Origin: Catellatospora sp. TT07R-123
Lineage (GTDB): Bacteria > Actinomycetota > Actinomycetes > Mycobacteriales > Micromonosporaceae
Assembly (NCBI RefSeq): GCF_018327705.1
Contig: NZ_BNEM01000001.1
Location: 1,612,001 to 1,676,000 of the forward strand
Length of the DNA stretch: 64,000 nucleotides
Direction of reading: 5' to 3'
The position numbers and the translations under genes were made by a program. A model generated the notes under the pieces. That model was not told the origin of the DNA, ran no database searches, and saw only the letters and a program-made list of their open reading frames with translations. Positions 16,589-25,363 of this stretch are shown here, one piece after another (position 1 is the stretch's first letter; each line of letters opens with the position of its first letter).

Positions 16589-17899
16589 ATGGCACATGAG
16601 GACGAGGGCGCCCCCACGCCCTACGCCCCGGCACAACCCGGCACCGTGGTGGCCTACCGCGGCGCGACCCTCGTCGACGGCACCGGCGGCCCGGCCCGGC
16701 CCGGGACCACGATCGTGGTCGACGGGCCCGTCATCACCGCCGTCGGCCCCGACGCCGACACCCCCGTCCCCGACGGCGCCACCGAGATCGACCTCACCGG
16801 GCGATACGTCATCCCCGGTCTCATCGACTCCCACCAGCACCTGGCCACCCCGCCCAACCGGCCCGTGGCCGAGGCCGCGCTGCGCCGCCAGGTCTACGGC
16901 GGCGTCACCGCCATCCGCGACATGGCCGACGACCTGCGCCAGATCGCCGACCTCACCCGCGCCACCCGCGTCGGCGAGATCCCCGGCCCCGACATCCACT
17001 ACGCCGCGCTGATGGCCGGACCCGGCTTCTTCGACGACCCCCGCACCTGGCAGGTGTCCCAGGGCGAGACCCCCGGCCACGTCCCGTGGATGCAGGCCGT
17101 CGACGACCACACCGAACTGCCGCTCGCCGTCGCCATGGCCCGCGGCACCCACGCCGTCGCCGTCAAGGTCTACGCCGACCTGCCCGCCCGCACCGTCGCC
17201 GCCATCACCGCCGAAGCCCACCGCCAGGGCCTGGCCGTATGGGCCCACGCCGCCGTCTTCCCGGCCACCCCCGCCGAGGTCGTCGCCGCCGGCGTCGACG
17301 CCGTCTCCCACGTCACCCTGCTCGCCCAGCAGACCGCCGACGAATCGCTGACCAGCTACAAGACCAAGGCCCCGATCGACACCGCCGCCATCGTCCGCGA
17401 CGGCCACCCCCGCCTGGACGCCCTGTACGACCTCATGCTCGCCCACGGCACCGTCCTGGACGCCACCGCCGGCATGTGGACCTGGATGGCCGAGCAGGCC
17501 GACGACGACGCCGCCCGCCAGCGCGCCCTGGCCAACATCGACCTGTCGATCCGGCTCACCGCCGACGCCTACCGCGCCGGGATCCCGATCAGCACCGGCA
17601 CCGACTACGAGACCGACCCCGGCCAGCCGTACCCGTCGCTGCACGAGGAGCTGCTGTTCCTGTGGCGCCGCTGCGGCATCCCCGCCGAGCAGGTCATCCG
17701 CAGCGCCACCCTCGTCGGCGCGATGAGCATGGGCGCCGCCGACCGCATGGGCACCGTCGAGGCCGGCAAACTCGCCAACCTCGTCGTCCTGACCGCCGAC
17801 CCCCTCGCCGACCTCGAGAACATCCGCGCCATCGAGTACACCGTCAAGCGCGGCCACCGCTACGACCGCGCCGACTACGCGAAGGGGACGCCCGCCTGA
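16589..17899 (+). CDS. Amidohydrolase (imidazolonepropionase / prolidase-like subgroup)
   Basis: 436 residues from ATG at 16589, with CGGAGG eight bases upstream. The binuclear metal site is complete: SHQHL (His82, His84), Lys193 in AVAVKVYADL (the carboxylated bridging lysine), His220 in WAHAAV, His241 in VSHVTL and Asp339 in STGTDYE. The N-terminal beta-sandwich (RGATLVDGTGG, then GRYVIPGLIDSHQH) and the closing VEAGKLANLVVLTADPL complete the fold. Close families cleave Xaa-Pro or cyclic amides. The start of the M19 gene overlaps its stop (TGATG). Together with the cyclodeaminase homologue this suggests degradation of a peptide-like or cyclic amide compound. Confidence 0.88.
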   Translation: MAHEDEGAPTPYAPAQPGTVVAYRGATLVDGTGGPARPGTTIVVDGPVITAVGPDADTPVPDGATEIDLTGRYVIPGLIDSHQHLATPPNRPVAEAALRRQVYGGVTAIRDMADDLRQIADLTRATRVGEIPGPDIHYAALMAGPGFFDDPRTWQVSQGETPGHVPWMQAVDDHTELPLAVAMARGTHAVAVKVYADLPARTVAAITAEAHRQGLAVWAHAAVFPATPAEVVAAGVDAVSHVTLLAQQTADESLTSYKTKAPIDTAAIVRDGHPRLDALYDLMLAHGTVLDATAGMWTWMAEQADDDAARQRALANIDLSIRLTADAYRAGIPISTGTDYETDPGQPYPSLHEELLFLWRRCGIPAEQVIRSATLVGAMSMGAADRMGTVEAGKLANLVVLTADPLADLENIRAIEYTVKRGHRYDRADYAKGTPA

Positions 17900-18969
17900 T
17901 GAGCACCACCGACTACCTGATCATCAACGCGCTCGGCGCCCTCGACAACCCCAACGCGCCCCACTCGGCCGACGCCGCCGGCAAACTCATCCAGACCAGC
18001 GACGAACTCACCATCGACGCGCGCACCATCGCCGACGCCCACGCCTCCGGCCTCACCGCCGTCAACATCACTCTCGGCTACACCCTCGGCGACATGCCCC
18101 CGTACGAGCACACCCTGCACGAGCTCGACGTCTGGGACGCCATCATCGACTCCCACCCCGACGACCTGCTCAAGGTGCGCACCGCCGCCGACATCCGCAC
18201 CGCCCGCCGCGACGGGAAGGTCGGCGTCGTCTACGGCTTCCAGAACGCCGTCGCCGTCGGCGACGACCTCGACCGCGTCGCCGAGTTCGCCCGCCGCGGC
18301 GTACGCGTCATCCAGCTCACCTACAACCAGGCCAACCACCTCGGCGACGGCTCCATGGCCCCCGGCAACCGCGGCCTGACCCCGTTCGGCCGCGACACCG
18401 TCGCCGCCCTCGAACAGCACCGCATCATGGTCGACCTGTCCCACAGCGGCGAGAACACCTGCCTGGACACCATCCGCACCGCGACCCGGCCCGTGTCCAT
18501 CAACCACACCGGCTGCCGCGCCCTGGTCGACCTGCCCCGCAACAAGACCGACGAGGAACTGCGCCTCGTCGCCGAACAGGGCGGCTTCGTCGGCATCTAC
18601 TTCATGCCGTTCCTCAACGCCACCGGCCACGCCACCGCCGCCGACGTCGTCGAGCACATCGCCCACGCCGTCGACGTCTGCGGCGAGGACGCCGTCGGCA
18701 TCGGCACCGACGGCACCGTCACCGCCATCGACGACCTCGACGGCTACCGCGCCCAGCTCGCCGAGCACGTCGCCCAGCGCCAGGCCGCCGGAGTCGGCGC
18801 CGCCGGCGAACGCGCCGACACCTTCCCGTTCGTCGTCGACCTGCGCGGCGTGGACCAGTTCCGGCAGCTCATCGCCCTGCTCGAACAGCGCGGCTACCGC
18901 TCCGAGCGGATCGAGAAGATCATGGGCCGCAACTTCCTCGACTACGCCGAACGGATCTGGGGCGCCTGA
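17899..18969 (+). CDS. Peptidase family M19 (membrane dipeptidase) homologue lacking part of the metal site
   Basis: 356 residues, ATG overlapping the previous stop by one base. The body follows M19: the TYNQANHLGDG segment, VDLSHSGENT (His182), SINHTGCRAL (His203) and GIGTDGTVT (Asp271). The N-terminal HxD motif (DGHND in renal dipeptidase) is replaced by NALGALDN, and the bridging Glu of the usual EGG motif is Gln in YGFQNA. At least three metal ligands are therefore absent or moved, so activity may differ or be lost. There is no signal peptide, so it is cytoplasmic. It is coupled to the amidohydrolase and probably acts on the same pathway. Confidence 0.8.
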   Translation: MSTTDYLIINALGALDNPNAPHSADAAGKLIQTSDELTIDARTIADAHASGLTAVNITLGYTLGDMPPYEHTLHELDVWDAIIDSHPDDLLKVRTAADIRTARRDGKVGVVYGFQNAVAVGDDLDRVAEFARRGVRVIQLTYNQANHLGDGSMAPGNRGLTPFGRDTVAALEQHRIMVDLSHSGENTCLDTIRTATRPVSINHTGCRALVDLPRNKTDEELRLVAEQGGFVGIYFMPFLNATGHATAADVVEHIAHAVDVCGEDAVGIGTDGTVTAIDDLDGYRAQLAEHVAQRQAAGVGAAGERADTFPFVVDLRGVDQFRQLIALLEQRGYRSERIEKIMGRNFLDYAERIWGA

Positions 18970-18986
18970 GACGCACCGCCGAGACA

Positions 18987-19034
18987 CACCGCGCGCCACG
19001 GGCCGACCGCACCAGCGGACCGTGGCGCGCGGTG
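18987..19034. terminator. Perfect 15-bp stem between convergent genes
   Basis: CACCGCGCGCCACGG at 18987-19001 pairs exactly with 19020-19034. It sits between the M19 gene and the convergent maltokinase-cap gene, whose stop codon is just beyond it. Confidence 0.7.
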
Positions 19035-19036
19035 AT

Positions 19037-19660
19037 TCAGCGAACCCAGGCCAGCGAAAGCTCGGCGACCAGCCCCGGCAGCCGACCGTGCAGCGCCAGC
19101 CCCTCGTCCGGCGCGGCCGCCGGATCCAGCACCCGGGCCACCGCCAGCTCGACCGCACCGGCGTCGATCAGCGTCGGGTCCGCGTCGACCGTCGCGACCT
19201 CACCCACCACCGGGGCCGCGACCGCGACGCCGGTGCCCCGCACCGTCATCGCGGGCGTACGCGGCACCGCCCGGCCGTCCTCCTCGATGAACTCCGGCGC
19301 CTGCTCGCCGCCGGTGAAGACCGCGTGCGCCAGCGCCGCCACGTACACCGGGTCGCCGCAGCCGTCGTACACCCAGCGCTTTCCCAGCACCGAATGGTCG
19401 GTCGTGCCGACCAGCCACCGCTGCGCACCATCCAGCGGCGCACCCCGGTAGGTCAGCGGGACGTGCAGCAGCGGACCGTCCCCGGCCCGCACGATCATCG
19501 TCTCGATCCCGACCTCACCGGCCGGATCGTCGAACCGGCAGGCCGCCACCCGCTCCAGTACGGGCTCAGCCGGGCCCTCGTACCAGGTGCGGGTCGGCAG
19601 CCAGGCCGCCAGCAGTTCCAGCTTGGTCGGGTGGATCTCCGCATTGTGCAGCAGCGCCAT
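19037..19660 (-). CDS. Maltokinase N-terminal cap-like domain protein
   Basis: 207 residues from ATG at 19660, which has AGGA eight bases upstream; the ATG at 19669 is the alternative. The opening ALLHNAEIHPTKLELLAAWLPT, then FDDPAGEVGIETMIVRAGDG, LLHVPLTYRGAPLDGA and VGTTDHSVLGKRWVYDGC matches the cap domain that precedes the kinase domain in actinobacterial maltokinases. No kinase domain follows. Stand-alone copies are common in actinomycetes and their role is not known. It is soluble. The downstream HEAT gene is on the same strand but is transcribed towards it, so the two may form an operon with an 18-bp gap. Confidence 0.75.
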   Translation of the reverse strand: MALLHNAEIHPTKLELLAAWLPTRTWYEGPAEPVLERVAACRFDDPAGEVGIETMIVRAGDGPLLHVPLTYRGAPLDGAQRWLVGTTDHSVLGKRWVYDGCGDPVYVAALAHAVFTGGEQAPEFIEEDGRAVPRTPAMTVRGTGVAVAAPVVGEVATVDADPTLIDAGAVELAVARVLDPAAAPDEGLALHGRLPGLVAELSLAWVR

Positions 19661-19678
19661 GGCCCGCATCCTAAATGA

Positions 19679-20752
19679 TCAACCAGCGGTGCCCCGCTCG
19701 CAGGCCTCGATCGCGCTGCCGGCCCCGCTGAACTCCCGCAGCAGCGGCACCAGCGACGGATCGGCCAGCTCCGCCGCCGCGTCGAACACAGCCACCCCGA
19801 CCGTCTCCAGCTCCAGCAACCGCGCCAACAGCGGCAGCACCCGCCGGTCACCGCGCCGGGCCAGGCCCCGCACCGCCTCCTCCCGCACGTCCTGATACGG
19901 ATCATCGGTCCGCTCCCACAACGCCCGGCGGATCAGCGGCCCGTCATCGTCCAGCTGCGCCCCCAGCCCGAACGTCGCCCAGTCCCGCACGTCCTGGTCC
20001 ACATCCCCCATCAACACGATCAACTCCGCCACCCCCGGCCGCAACTCCCCCGCCTCCAGATCGGCGTTCGCGATCAGAAGCTCAGCGTTCGCGGCCGGGT
20101 AGGCCGGAAGATCGGCGTTTACGGTCAGAAGCTCAGCGTTCGCGGCCGGGTAGGCCGGAAGATCGACGTTTACGGTCAGAAGCTGAGCTGGACGGGCGTC
20201 TTCTGACCGAGAAGGCCGATCATCGGCAGAAGATCGCGGGTTGCGGTCCGAGAGTGGGCCCGGCTCGGCCGCGGAGTCGGCGGGCACGGCCGCTGCGGCA
20301 ACGATTTCGGACATCTCCGGCGCGGCTCCGATCACCGACGAGAGCGCGGAAGCGACACTGAAGCGCACCGCCGAGTCAGGATGGGCAGCCAGCGCGATCA
20401 GCACCGACAGCCCAAACCTTGTTCCGGCCCCGGCGAACTCGAACGTCCGCACCAGCCCGACGAGCACGTCCGGATCGTCCTCCCCCGGATACAGCTCCGC
20501 CGCCAGCCCGGCGGCCCGGTGCCGCACCTGCGCGTCGCCGACATCGGCCACCCGGAACAGCAGCCACGCCGCGACCGCGCGCACATCGGCGTCCGGCGAC
20601 CCGGCCCGCACCCTGACCAGCTCCAACGCGCCCGCCGGATCCGCCCGCGCCAGCGGTATCAGCACCTCGTCGAGGGCCTGCCCATCAGTCGGATCGGCCA
20701 GCCACGCCGACACCGCCCGCTCGAACCCCACCCTGGTCTGGCTGTCATCCAT
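19679..20752 (-). CDS. HEAT-repeat protein with internal 17-residue tandem repeat
   Basis: 357 residues from ATG at 20752. Both ends are HEAT-like helices: DADVRAVAAWLLFRVADVGDAQVRHRAA and SAVRFSVASALSSVIG in the N-terminal half; QDVRDWATFGLGAQL, YQDVREEAVRGLARRGDRRVLPLL in the C-terminal half. Between them lies a low-complexity linker with two and a half copies of LLTVNADLPAYPAANAE, coded by a 51-bp DNA repeat at 20058-20188. HEAT repeats are protein-binding scaffolds. The linker interrupts the helical stack and looks like an in-frame insertion of repeat DNA. It is soluble; the partner is unknown. Confidence 0.7.
   Translation of the reverse strand: MDDSQTRVGFERAVSAWLADPTDGQALDEVLIPLARADPAGALELVRVRAGSPDADVRAVAAWLLFRVADVGDAQVRHRAAGLAAELYPGEDDPDVLVGLVRTFEFAGAGTRFGLSVLIALAAHPDSAVRFSVASALSSVIGAAPEMSEIVAAAAVPADSAAEPGPLSDRNPRSSADDRPSRSEDARPAQLLTVNVDLPAYPAANAELLTVNADLPAYPAANAELLIANADLEAGELRPGVAELIVLMGDVDQDVRDWATFGLGAQLDDDGPLIRRALWERTDDPYQDVREEAVRGLARRGDRRVLPLLARLLELETVGVAVFDAAAELADPSLVPLLREFSGAGSAIEACERGTAG
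20058..20188. repeat. 51-bp tandem repeat inside the HEAT gene
   Basis: Units begin at 20058, 20109 and 20160 (the last partial). Each opens AGATCGGCGTT and contains GGTCAGAAGCTCAGCG. The segment GATCGGCGTTTACGGTCAG is very close to GATCGCCGTTTTCGGTCAG at 47408 in a non-coding region, so this is a dispersed repeat that has become coding. Confidence 0.75.
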
Positions 20753-21067
20753 CAGCGGCACACCCGGACGATACGGTCGACGAGACGACCCGCCCAACCC
20801 GGTTCTGCGCAGACGGCTCGGGTGGCACAACCTGGCGCGCCCAGCGTGAGGACGAGTCGGCAGCTCCAGCCGCCAGACGCGAGGGTGAGAGCACGTCTCC
20901 ACTGGCGAGGTCACCTGCGGGACCCGCCACGGCGGCACCAACGGGCACCCGGGCGGTCCGACCGGCGATCCCATCACCGCGATCGGCGCCGTTGACCGAT
21001 CACATTGGATCTGTCATCCAGTTGCCGCAGGTCGATAGCCTCATGACTGGCGAGCAGGAGGAACGCG
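20753..21067. other. Divergent intergenic region, 315 bp
   Basis: This holds the promoters of the HEAT gene (minus) and the membrane protein at 21068 (plus). A GGAGG ribosome site lies six bases before 21068. A TTGACC hexamer at 20992 could be a -35 box, but no convincing -10 follows at normal spacing. No further gene is supported. Confidence 0.5.
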
Positions 21068-21673
21068 ATGCCGGACAATGACCGACAGGAATCTCCGCGC
21101 ACCTGGCTGACCAAGCAGGTGGTCGGCACGGCCTTCGTGGTCATCGGCGGCGTGATCACGGCCGTGGTCATCGCCGCATTGAAGCTGTCCGACCCCGCGC
21201 CGCCACGCCCCACTCCCACCCTCGCGCCGTCGCATGCGACGACCGAGACCGAACCCGCCAGCGCCGCACCCGTGCCTGATCACAGCATCATCCGCACCGG
21301 TCGCCTCACTCTGGCCGACGGCATCGGGTGGAACCTCGACGTCGAACCGGGCGCCAACGCGTGGGACCAGTCCAACTGGCTCAGTGGCACCGATCTCGGC
21401 TTCACCAGTTGGGACAAGACCATCGACGAGGATGCCATCCTCACCCACGACAACAAGACCCACGCCGCGGCACTGCCGGTCGGCGCCAAGGGGACCTATG
21501 AGGAGTGCGCCGCCGCCAAGTACGGCAACTTCGCCGTCGGCAAGGCGATCCTGCCCAAGCGTCTGGTCTGCATCGAGACGACCGACGGCCACCTGGCTCT
21601 GCTGCGCGTGCTGGCCAAGGACACCCGCGAGGGGCACTGGTCGGTCACCGTCGAGGCGACCGTCTGGAACTGA
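21068..21673 (+). CDS. Single-pass membrane protein, function unknown
   Basis: 201 residues. The ATG follows GGAGG by six bases. One transmembrane helix at about residues 18-39 (VVGTAFVVIGGVITAVVIAAL) follows a charged cytoplasmic tail. A Pro/Thr/Ala-rich linker (residues 42-70) leads to an outside domain of about 130 residues (LTLADGIGWNLDVEPGANAWD, then YEECAAAKYGNFAVGKAI and RLVCIETTDGHLALLRV), with two cysteines that could pair. The domain looks like the all-beta outside domains found behind linkers in actinobacterial membrane proteins. The gene ends three bases from the convergent SLC13 stop. Confidence 0.65.
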   Translation: MPDNDRQESPRTWLTKQVVGTAFVVIGGVITAVVIAALKLSDPAPPRPTPTLAPSHATTETEPASAAPVPDHSIIRTGRLTLADGIGWNLDVEPGANAWDQSNWLSGTDLGFTSWDKTIDEDAILTHDNKTHAAALPVGAKGTYEECAAAKYGNFAVGKAILPKRLVCIETTDGHLALLRVLAKDTREGHWSVTVEATVWN

Positions 21674-21676
21674 CGG

Positions 21677-23476
21677 TCAGAAGTGCCAGAACAGTGGCAC
21701 CACCAGCACCGACACGACGCCGAACCAGGCCAGCATGACCAGCCCGAGCCGCCAGTAGTCGCCGAACCGGTAGCCGCCCGGCCCCAGCACCATCATGTTG
21801 GCCGGGGTGGCCACCGGCGTCAGGAACGCCGCCGCCGCGGCCACCGTCACGCACATCAGCACCGGCCGCGCCGACACCCCCAGCTCCGCGGCGGCCGACA
21901 GCGCGATCGGGATGACGATCAGCGCCGTCGCCGTATTGCTGATCATCTGCCCCAGCACCGCGGTGAGCAGGAACAACCCCAGCAGCAGCGCGTACGGGCC
22001 ACCGCCGCCGACCGCCCCGACCAGCACCCGCGCCACCTGCTCGGCCGCGCCCGACTGCTGGATCGCCACCGACAGCGGGATCATCGCCCCGATGATGACC
22101 ACGGTCGTCCACGAGATCGCCCGGTACGCCTGCGCCATCGTCACCACCCGCAGCACCACCATCGCCCCCGCCGCCAGCAGCCCCGCGACCGCGGGCGGCA
22201 CCACCCCGCTCGCCAGCAGCACCACCATCGCGGCCAGCACCGCGAGCGCGCGCCCGGCTCCCGGCCCCAGCGGCACCGCCTGGCGGCGCACCAGCGCGGG
22301 CGCGTGCACCACCAGCACGTCCGGGTCACGGTCGACGTTGCGTTCCAGCGCGGCCCAGTCGCCCTGCACCAGCAGCGTGTCACCGGCGGCCAGCTCGGTG
22401 CGGCCCGGACCCTGGGTGTGGCCCCGGCGCTGCACCGCGAGCACGACCAGGTCGCCGCTGTCGGTGACCATGCCCGGGAACGCGGGCGCCCCGACCAGGG
22501 CGGAGCGCGGGCTGACGACGACCTCGGCGACGCCGTACTCCCGGTTGAGCAGCGCGCCCACGACGTGGTCGGCGGTGGCGCCGGGCAGCACCGGCAGGCC
22601 CCGGTCGGCGGCGTACCGGGCCGCCGACGCCGCGTCGCCGCTGAGGACCAGCACGTCGCCGGGCCCGACGGCGCCGGTGCCGCGCGGCAGCCCGTCGGCG
22701 GTCTGCACCCCGACCAGCACCAGTCCCGGGTGGGCGGCCGGGTCCGGCGGCTCGACCGGCCCGCCGCCGGGCGGCACCTCCAGCCGGTACGCGTCGCGGT
22801 CCAGCCGGTACTGCTTGGCCAGGGTGCGAGCGTGGCGGCTGAGGTCCTGCGGCATCGTCTCGGCGGTGCGCCGGGGCAGCAGCCGGTGCCCGGCCAGCAC
22901 CGCGATCGCGACCGTGCCGACCAGCAGCGGCACGCCGACCAGCGTGAACTCGAAGAAGCCGAAGCCGTGCCCGGTGGCGGTCTGGGCGGCCTCGGACGCG
23001 ATGACGTTGATCGGGGTGCCGGTCAGCGCCAGCATCGACCCGGCGTGGGCGCCGAACGCCAGCGGCATCGCCAATGCCGAGGGCGGCAGCCCGGTGCGTA
23101 CGGCGAGCAGGACGACCATCGGCAGCAGCGCCGCCACCGCCCCGTTGACCGTGATCAGGGCGGTGAGCCCGGCGACCAGCAGCATGACCAGCACCAGCAG
23201 CCGGGCGCGGCCGGTCCCGGCGCACGCCGTCAGCGCCTGCCCGGCCCACGTGGTGACCCCGGTGGCGTCCAGCCCCTCGCTGACCACGAACAGCGCGGCC
23301 ACGAACAGGACCACCGGGTCGCCGAACCCGGCGAAGACCTGCTCGGGGCCGAGCAGGCCGGTGAAGTACAGGCTGAGCGCCGCCCCGAGCGCCACGACCT
23401 CGACGGGCAGCCGGTTCCAGACGAACAGCACCACCACCGCGCCCAGGATCGCGAACGCGACCGCCGCCTGGCTCAC
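21677..23476 (-). CDS. SLC13-family anion permease with two RCK-C domains
   Basis: 599 residues, GTG start. Multiple hydrophobic helices lie at the N-terminus (residues 1-205). The SLC13/DASS signature region includes ITVNGAVAALLPMVVLLAVRTGLPPSALAMPLAFGAHAGSML followed by LTGTPINVI. A cytoplasmic middle (about 215-400) contains two TrkA-C/RCK-C type domains (LVLVGVQTADGL..DVLVLSGD and LVVLAVQRRGHT..DTLLVQGDWAAL). A second membrane half ends at PLFWHF. Such proteins carry sulfate, citrate or dicarboxylates with sodium or protons. The AbgT gene lies nine bases upstream on the same strand, so the two probably form an operon. Confidence 0.85.
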   Translation of the reverse strand: MSQAAVAFAILGAVVVLFVWNRLPVEVVALGAALSLYFTGLLGPEQVFAGFGDPVVLFVAALFVVSEGLDATGVTTWAGQALTACAGTGRARLLVLVMLLVAGLTALITVNGAVAALLPMVVLLAVRTGLPPSALAMPLAFGAHAGSMLALTGTPINVIASEAAQTATGHGFGFFEFTLVGVPLLVGTVAIAVLAGHRLLPRRTAETMPQDLSRHARTLAKQYRLDRDAYRLEVPPGGGPVEPPDPAAHPGLVLVGVQTADGLPRGTGAVGPGDVLVLSGDAASAARYAADRGLPVLPGATADHVVGALLNREYGVAEVVVSPRSALVGAPAFPGMVTDSGDLVVLAVQRRGHTQGPGRTELAAGDTLLVQGDWAALERNVDRDPDVLVVHAPALVRRQAVPLGPGAGRALAVLAAMVVLLASGVVPPAVAGLLAAGAMVVLRVVTMAQAYRAISWTTVVIIGAMIPLSVAIQQSGAAEQVARVLVGAVGGGGPYALLLGLFLLTAVLGQMISNTATALIVIPIALSAAAELGVSARPVLMCVTVAAAAAFLTPVATPANMMVLGPGGYRFGDYWRLGLVMLAWFGVVSVLVVPLFWHF

Positions 23477-23485
23477 GGCGGGCCG

Positions 23486-25165
23486 CTACGGCGCGAGGTG
23501 GACCGGCGCACCCGGGCCGAGCGGGATGCCCAGCAGGTACCAGGCCACGAAGAACAGCGTCCACGCCACCGCGATGATGATCGTGTAAGGGATCATCAGC
23601 GAGATCACCGTCCCGACGCCGGCGTCCTTCCTGTACTTCTGCGCCAGCAGCACGATGAACGGCAGGTACACCATCAGCGGGGTGACCACGTTCATCGGCG
23701 AGTCGGCGACCCGGTACGCGGCCAGCACCGTCTGCGGCGCCACGCCCAGCCGCAGGAACAGCGGCACGAAGATCGGCGCGAAGATCGCCCACTTCGGGAT
23801 GACGCCCGGGATGATGATGTCCAGGAGCAGCACCACCACGATGAATCCGATGAGCAGCCACAGCGGGCCGATGCTGGCCCGTTCCAGCGCGTCGGCCATC
23901 TTCACCGCGGCGACGGTGGCCATGTTGGTGTAGTTGAAGTACGCGATGAACTGGGCGATGACCAGCAGCATGAAGATCAGGCCGCCCAGCCCGGCGAACG
24001 TCTTGGTGATCGCGCTCATCGCCGCCGCGCTGCCCTTGAGCGTCCCGGCCCCCTTGCCGTAGCACAGGCCGCAGACCAGGAACACCAGCATGATGATGAA
24101 GATCAGGCTGTCCATCAGCGGCGAGTCCTCGACCAGGCTGCCGGTGACGGGGTTGCGCAGGATGCCCCACGGCCGGGGCGGCACCGACAGCAGCAGGAGC
24201 ACGGCCAGGACCGCGAGCAGCCCCCACTTGGCATACCGCAGCCCGCGCGCCTGCGCGGCCGCGTCGGCGTGGCCCTCGGCCGGGGCGGCGTCGGGCACGT
24301 CGGTGGGCTCGTTCGACACGGTGCCGGTGAACTTGCCCAGCCGCGGCTCGATGATCTTCTCGGTGACGAACGTGATGAGGAACGCCAGGAAGATGGTCGA
24401 CGCGATCGCGAACAGCATGTTCGCGGTCAGCCCGATCTTCTTGGTCGGGTCGGCCAGCGCCACCGCCTCGTTGGTGATCTCGGTGATGATGCCGTCGGTC
24501 GGCGTGATCAGCACGTTCACCATGAACGTGCCGCCGACGGCCCCGAAGGCCGCCGCGAGTCCGGCCAGCGGATGCCGCCCGACGCTCATGAACGCGGCCG
24601 CGCCCAGCGGGATCAGCACCAGGTAGCCGGCGTCGGAGGCGATCGAGCTCAGGATGCCGACCAGCACGATGATGAACGTCAGCGACCACGGCGGGGCGAC
24701 CGACACCAGCCTGCGGATCAGCGCGCCGATCAGCCCGGCCTGCTCGGCCAGGCCGACGCCGACCATGGCGACGAGGATGACGCCGACGACGCCGAAGTTG
24801 GTGAAGTTGCTGACCGCCGAGGTGAAGATGAACCGGATGCCGTCCGCGGTGAGCAGGCTCTTGATCTCGGTGGTCTCGGTGTGGACCTTGACGTCGGGGT
24901 GGTACAGCTCCTCCGGCGGAGTCTCCAGCGAGGGCTCCAGCGTGCCCCCGGGGTAGGTCTCCCCGGCCGCGATCGGCGCCGGGGCGGCCGTCTCGTATGT
25001 CACCTTGACGCCGAACGCCGCGAAGACCGCCGACAGGATGATGATCAGCAGGATCAGATAGAGGAAGATCATGACGGGGTGCGGGACCTTGTTGCCGACC
25101 CGCTCGACCCCGTCCAGCATCCGCTGGGTGAACGTCCTCTTTCCGGCGCCCACCGCCGCGGTCAT
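23486..25165 (-). CDS. AbgT-family transporter
   Basis: 559 residues from ATG at 25165; a GTG at 25174 is the alternative. The conserved start is complete (RMLDGVERVGNKVPHPVMIFLYLILLIIILSAVF). Family regions follow, including TSAVSNFTNFGVVGVILVAMVGVGLAEQAGL, SDAGYLVLIPLGAAAFMSVGRHPLAGLAAAFG and DSPMNVVTPLMVYLPFIVLLAQKY near the end. About ten transmembrane segments are expected. The type member exchanges p-aminobenzoyl-glutamate; some members export sulfonamides as antimetabolite pumps. It is probably cotranscribed with the SLC13 gene. The family is certain; the substrate is not. Confidence 0.9.
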   Translation of the reverse strand: MTAAVGAGKRTFTQRMLDGVERVGNKVPHPVMIFLYLILLIIILSAVFAAFGVKVTYETAAPAPIAAGETYPGGTLEPSLETPPEELYHPDVKVHTETTEIKSLLTADGIRFIFTSAVSNFTNFGVVGVILVAMVGVGLAEQAGLIGALIRRLVSVAPPWSLTFIIVLVGILSSIASDAGYLVLIPLGAAAFMSVGRHPLAGLAAAFGAVGGTFMVNVLITPTDGIITEITNEAVALADPTKKIGLTANMLFAIASTIFLAFLITFVTEKIIEPRLGKFTGTVSNEPTDVPDAAPAEGHADAAAQARGLRYAKWGLLAVLAVLLLLSVPPRPWGILRNPVTGSLVEDSPLMDSLIFIIMLVFLVCGLCYGKGAGTLKGSAAAMSAITKTFAGLGGLIFMLLVIAQFIAYFNYTNMATVAAVKMADALERASIGPLWLLIGFIVVVLLLDIIIPGVIPKWAIFAPIFVPLFLRLGVAPQTVLAAYRVADSPMNVVTPLMVYLPFIVLLAQKYRKDAGVGTVISLMIPYTIIIAVAWTLFFVAWYLLGIPLGPGAPVHLAP

Positions 25166-25363
25166 CCCCACCACTCCCCCGCATACGCCTGCTGATCTGC
25201 TGCTCTGAAGCCCAGCATGATGCGATCAGGACGCTTTGGTGGGTCTTTCGCCGTGATCAAGGAATTTCATCCGGTACGACCGGAGTCACGTCGCCTACGG
25301 CGTCCTAGGAGACTGGCCCGGCGTCCTTCCCGGATCTCCCGATGTGGTGCTTACGCTCGCAGC

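Noticed and set aside
14780-17857. Single minus-strand frame of about 1025 codons across cyclodeaminase, IclR and amidohydrolase regions
   Set aside because: Only its last 314 codons are a real gene; the rest is antisense or out of frame to IclR and the amidohydrolase.
20058-20188. CRISPR array
   Set aside because: The repeats are head-to-tail with no spacers, in frame within a gene.
21683-25195. 1170-codon plus-strand frame opposite the two transporters
   Set aside because: His/Gln/Arg-rich antisense frame; both transporter genes on the other strand have clear membrane segments and family motifs.
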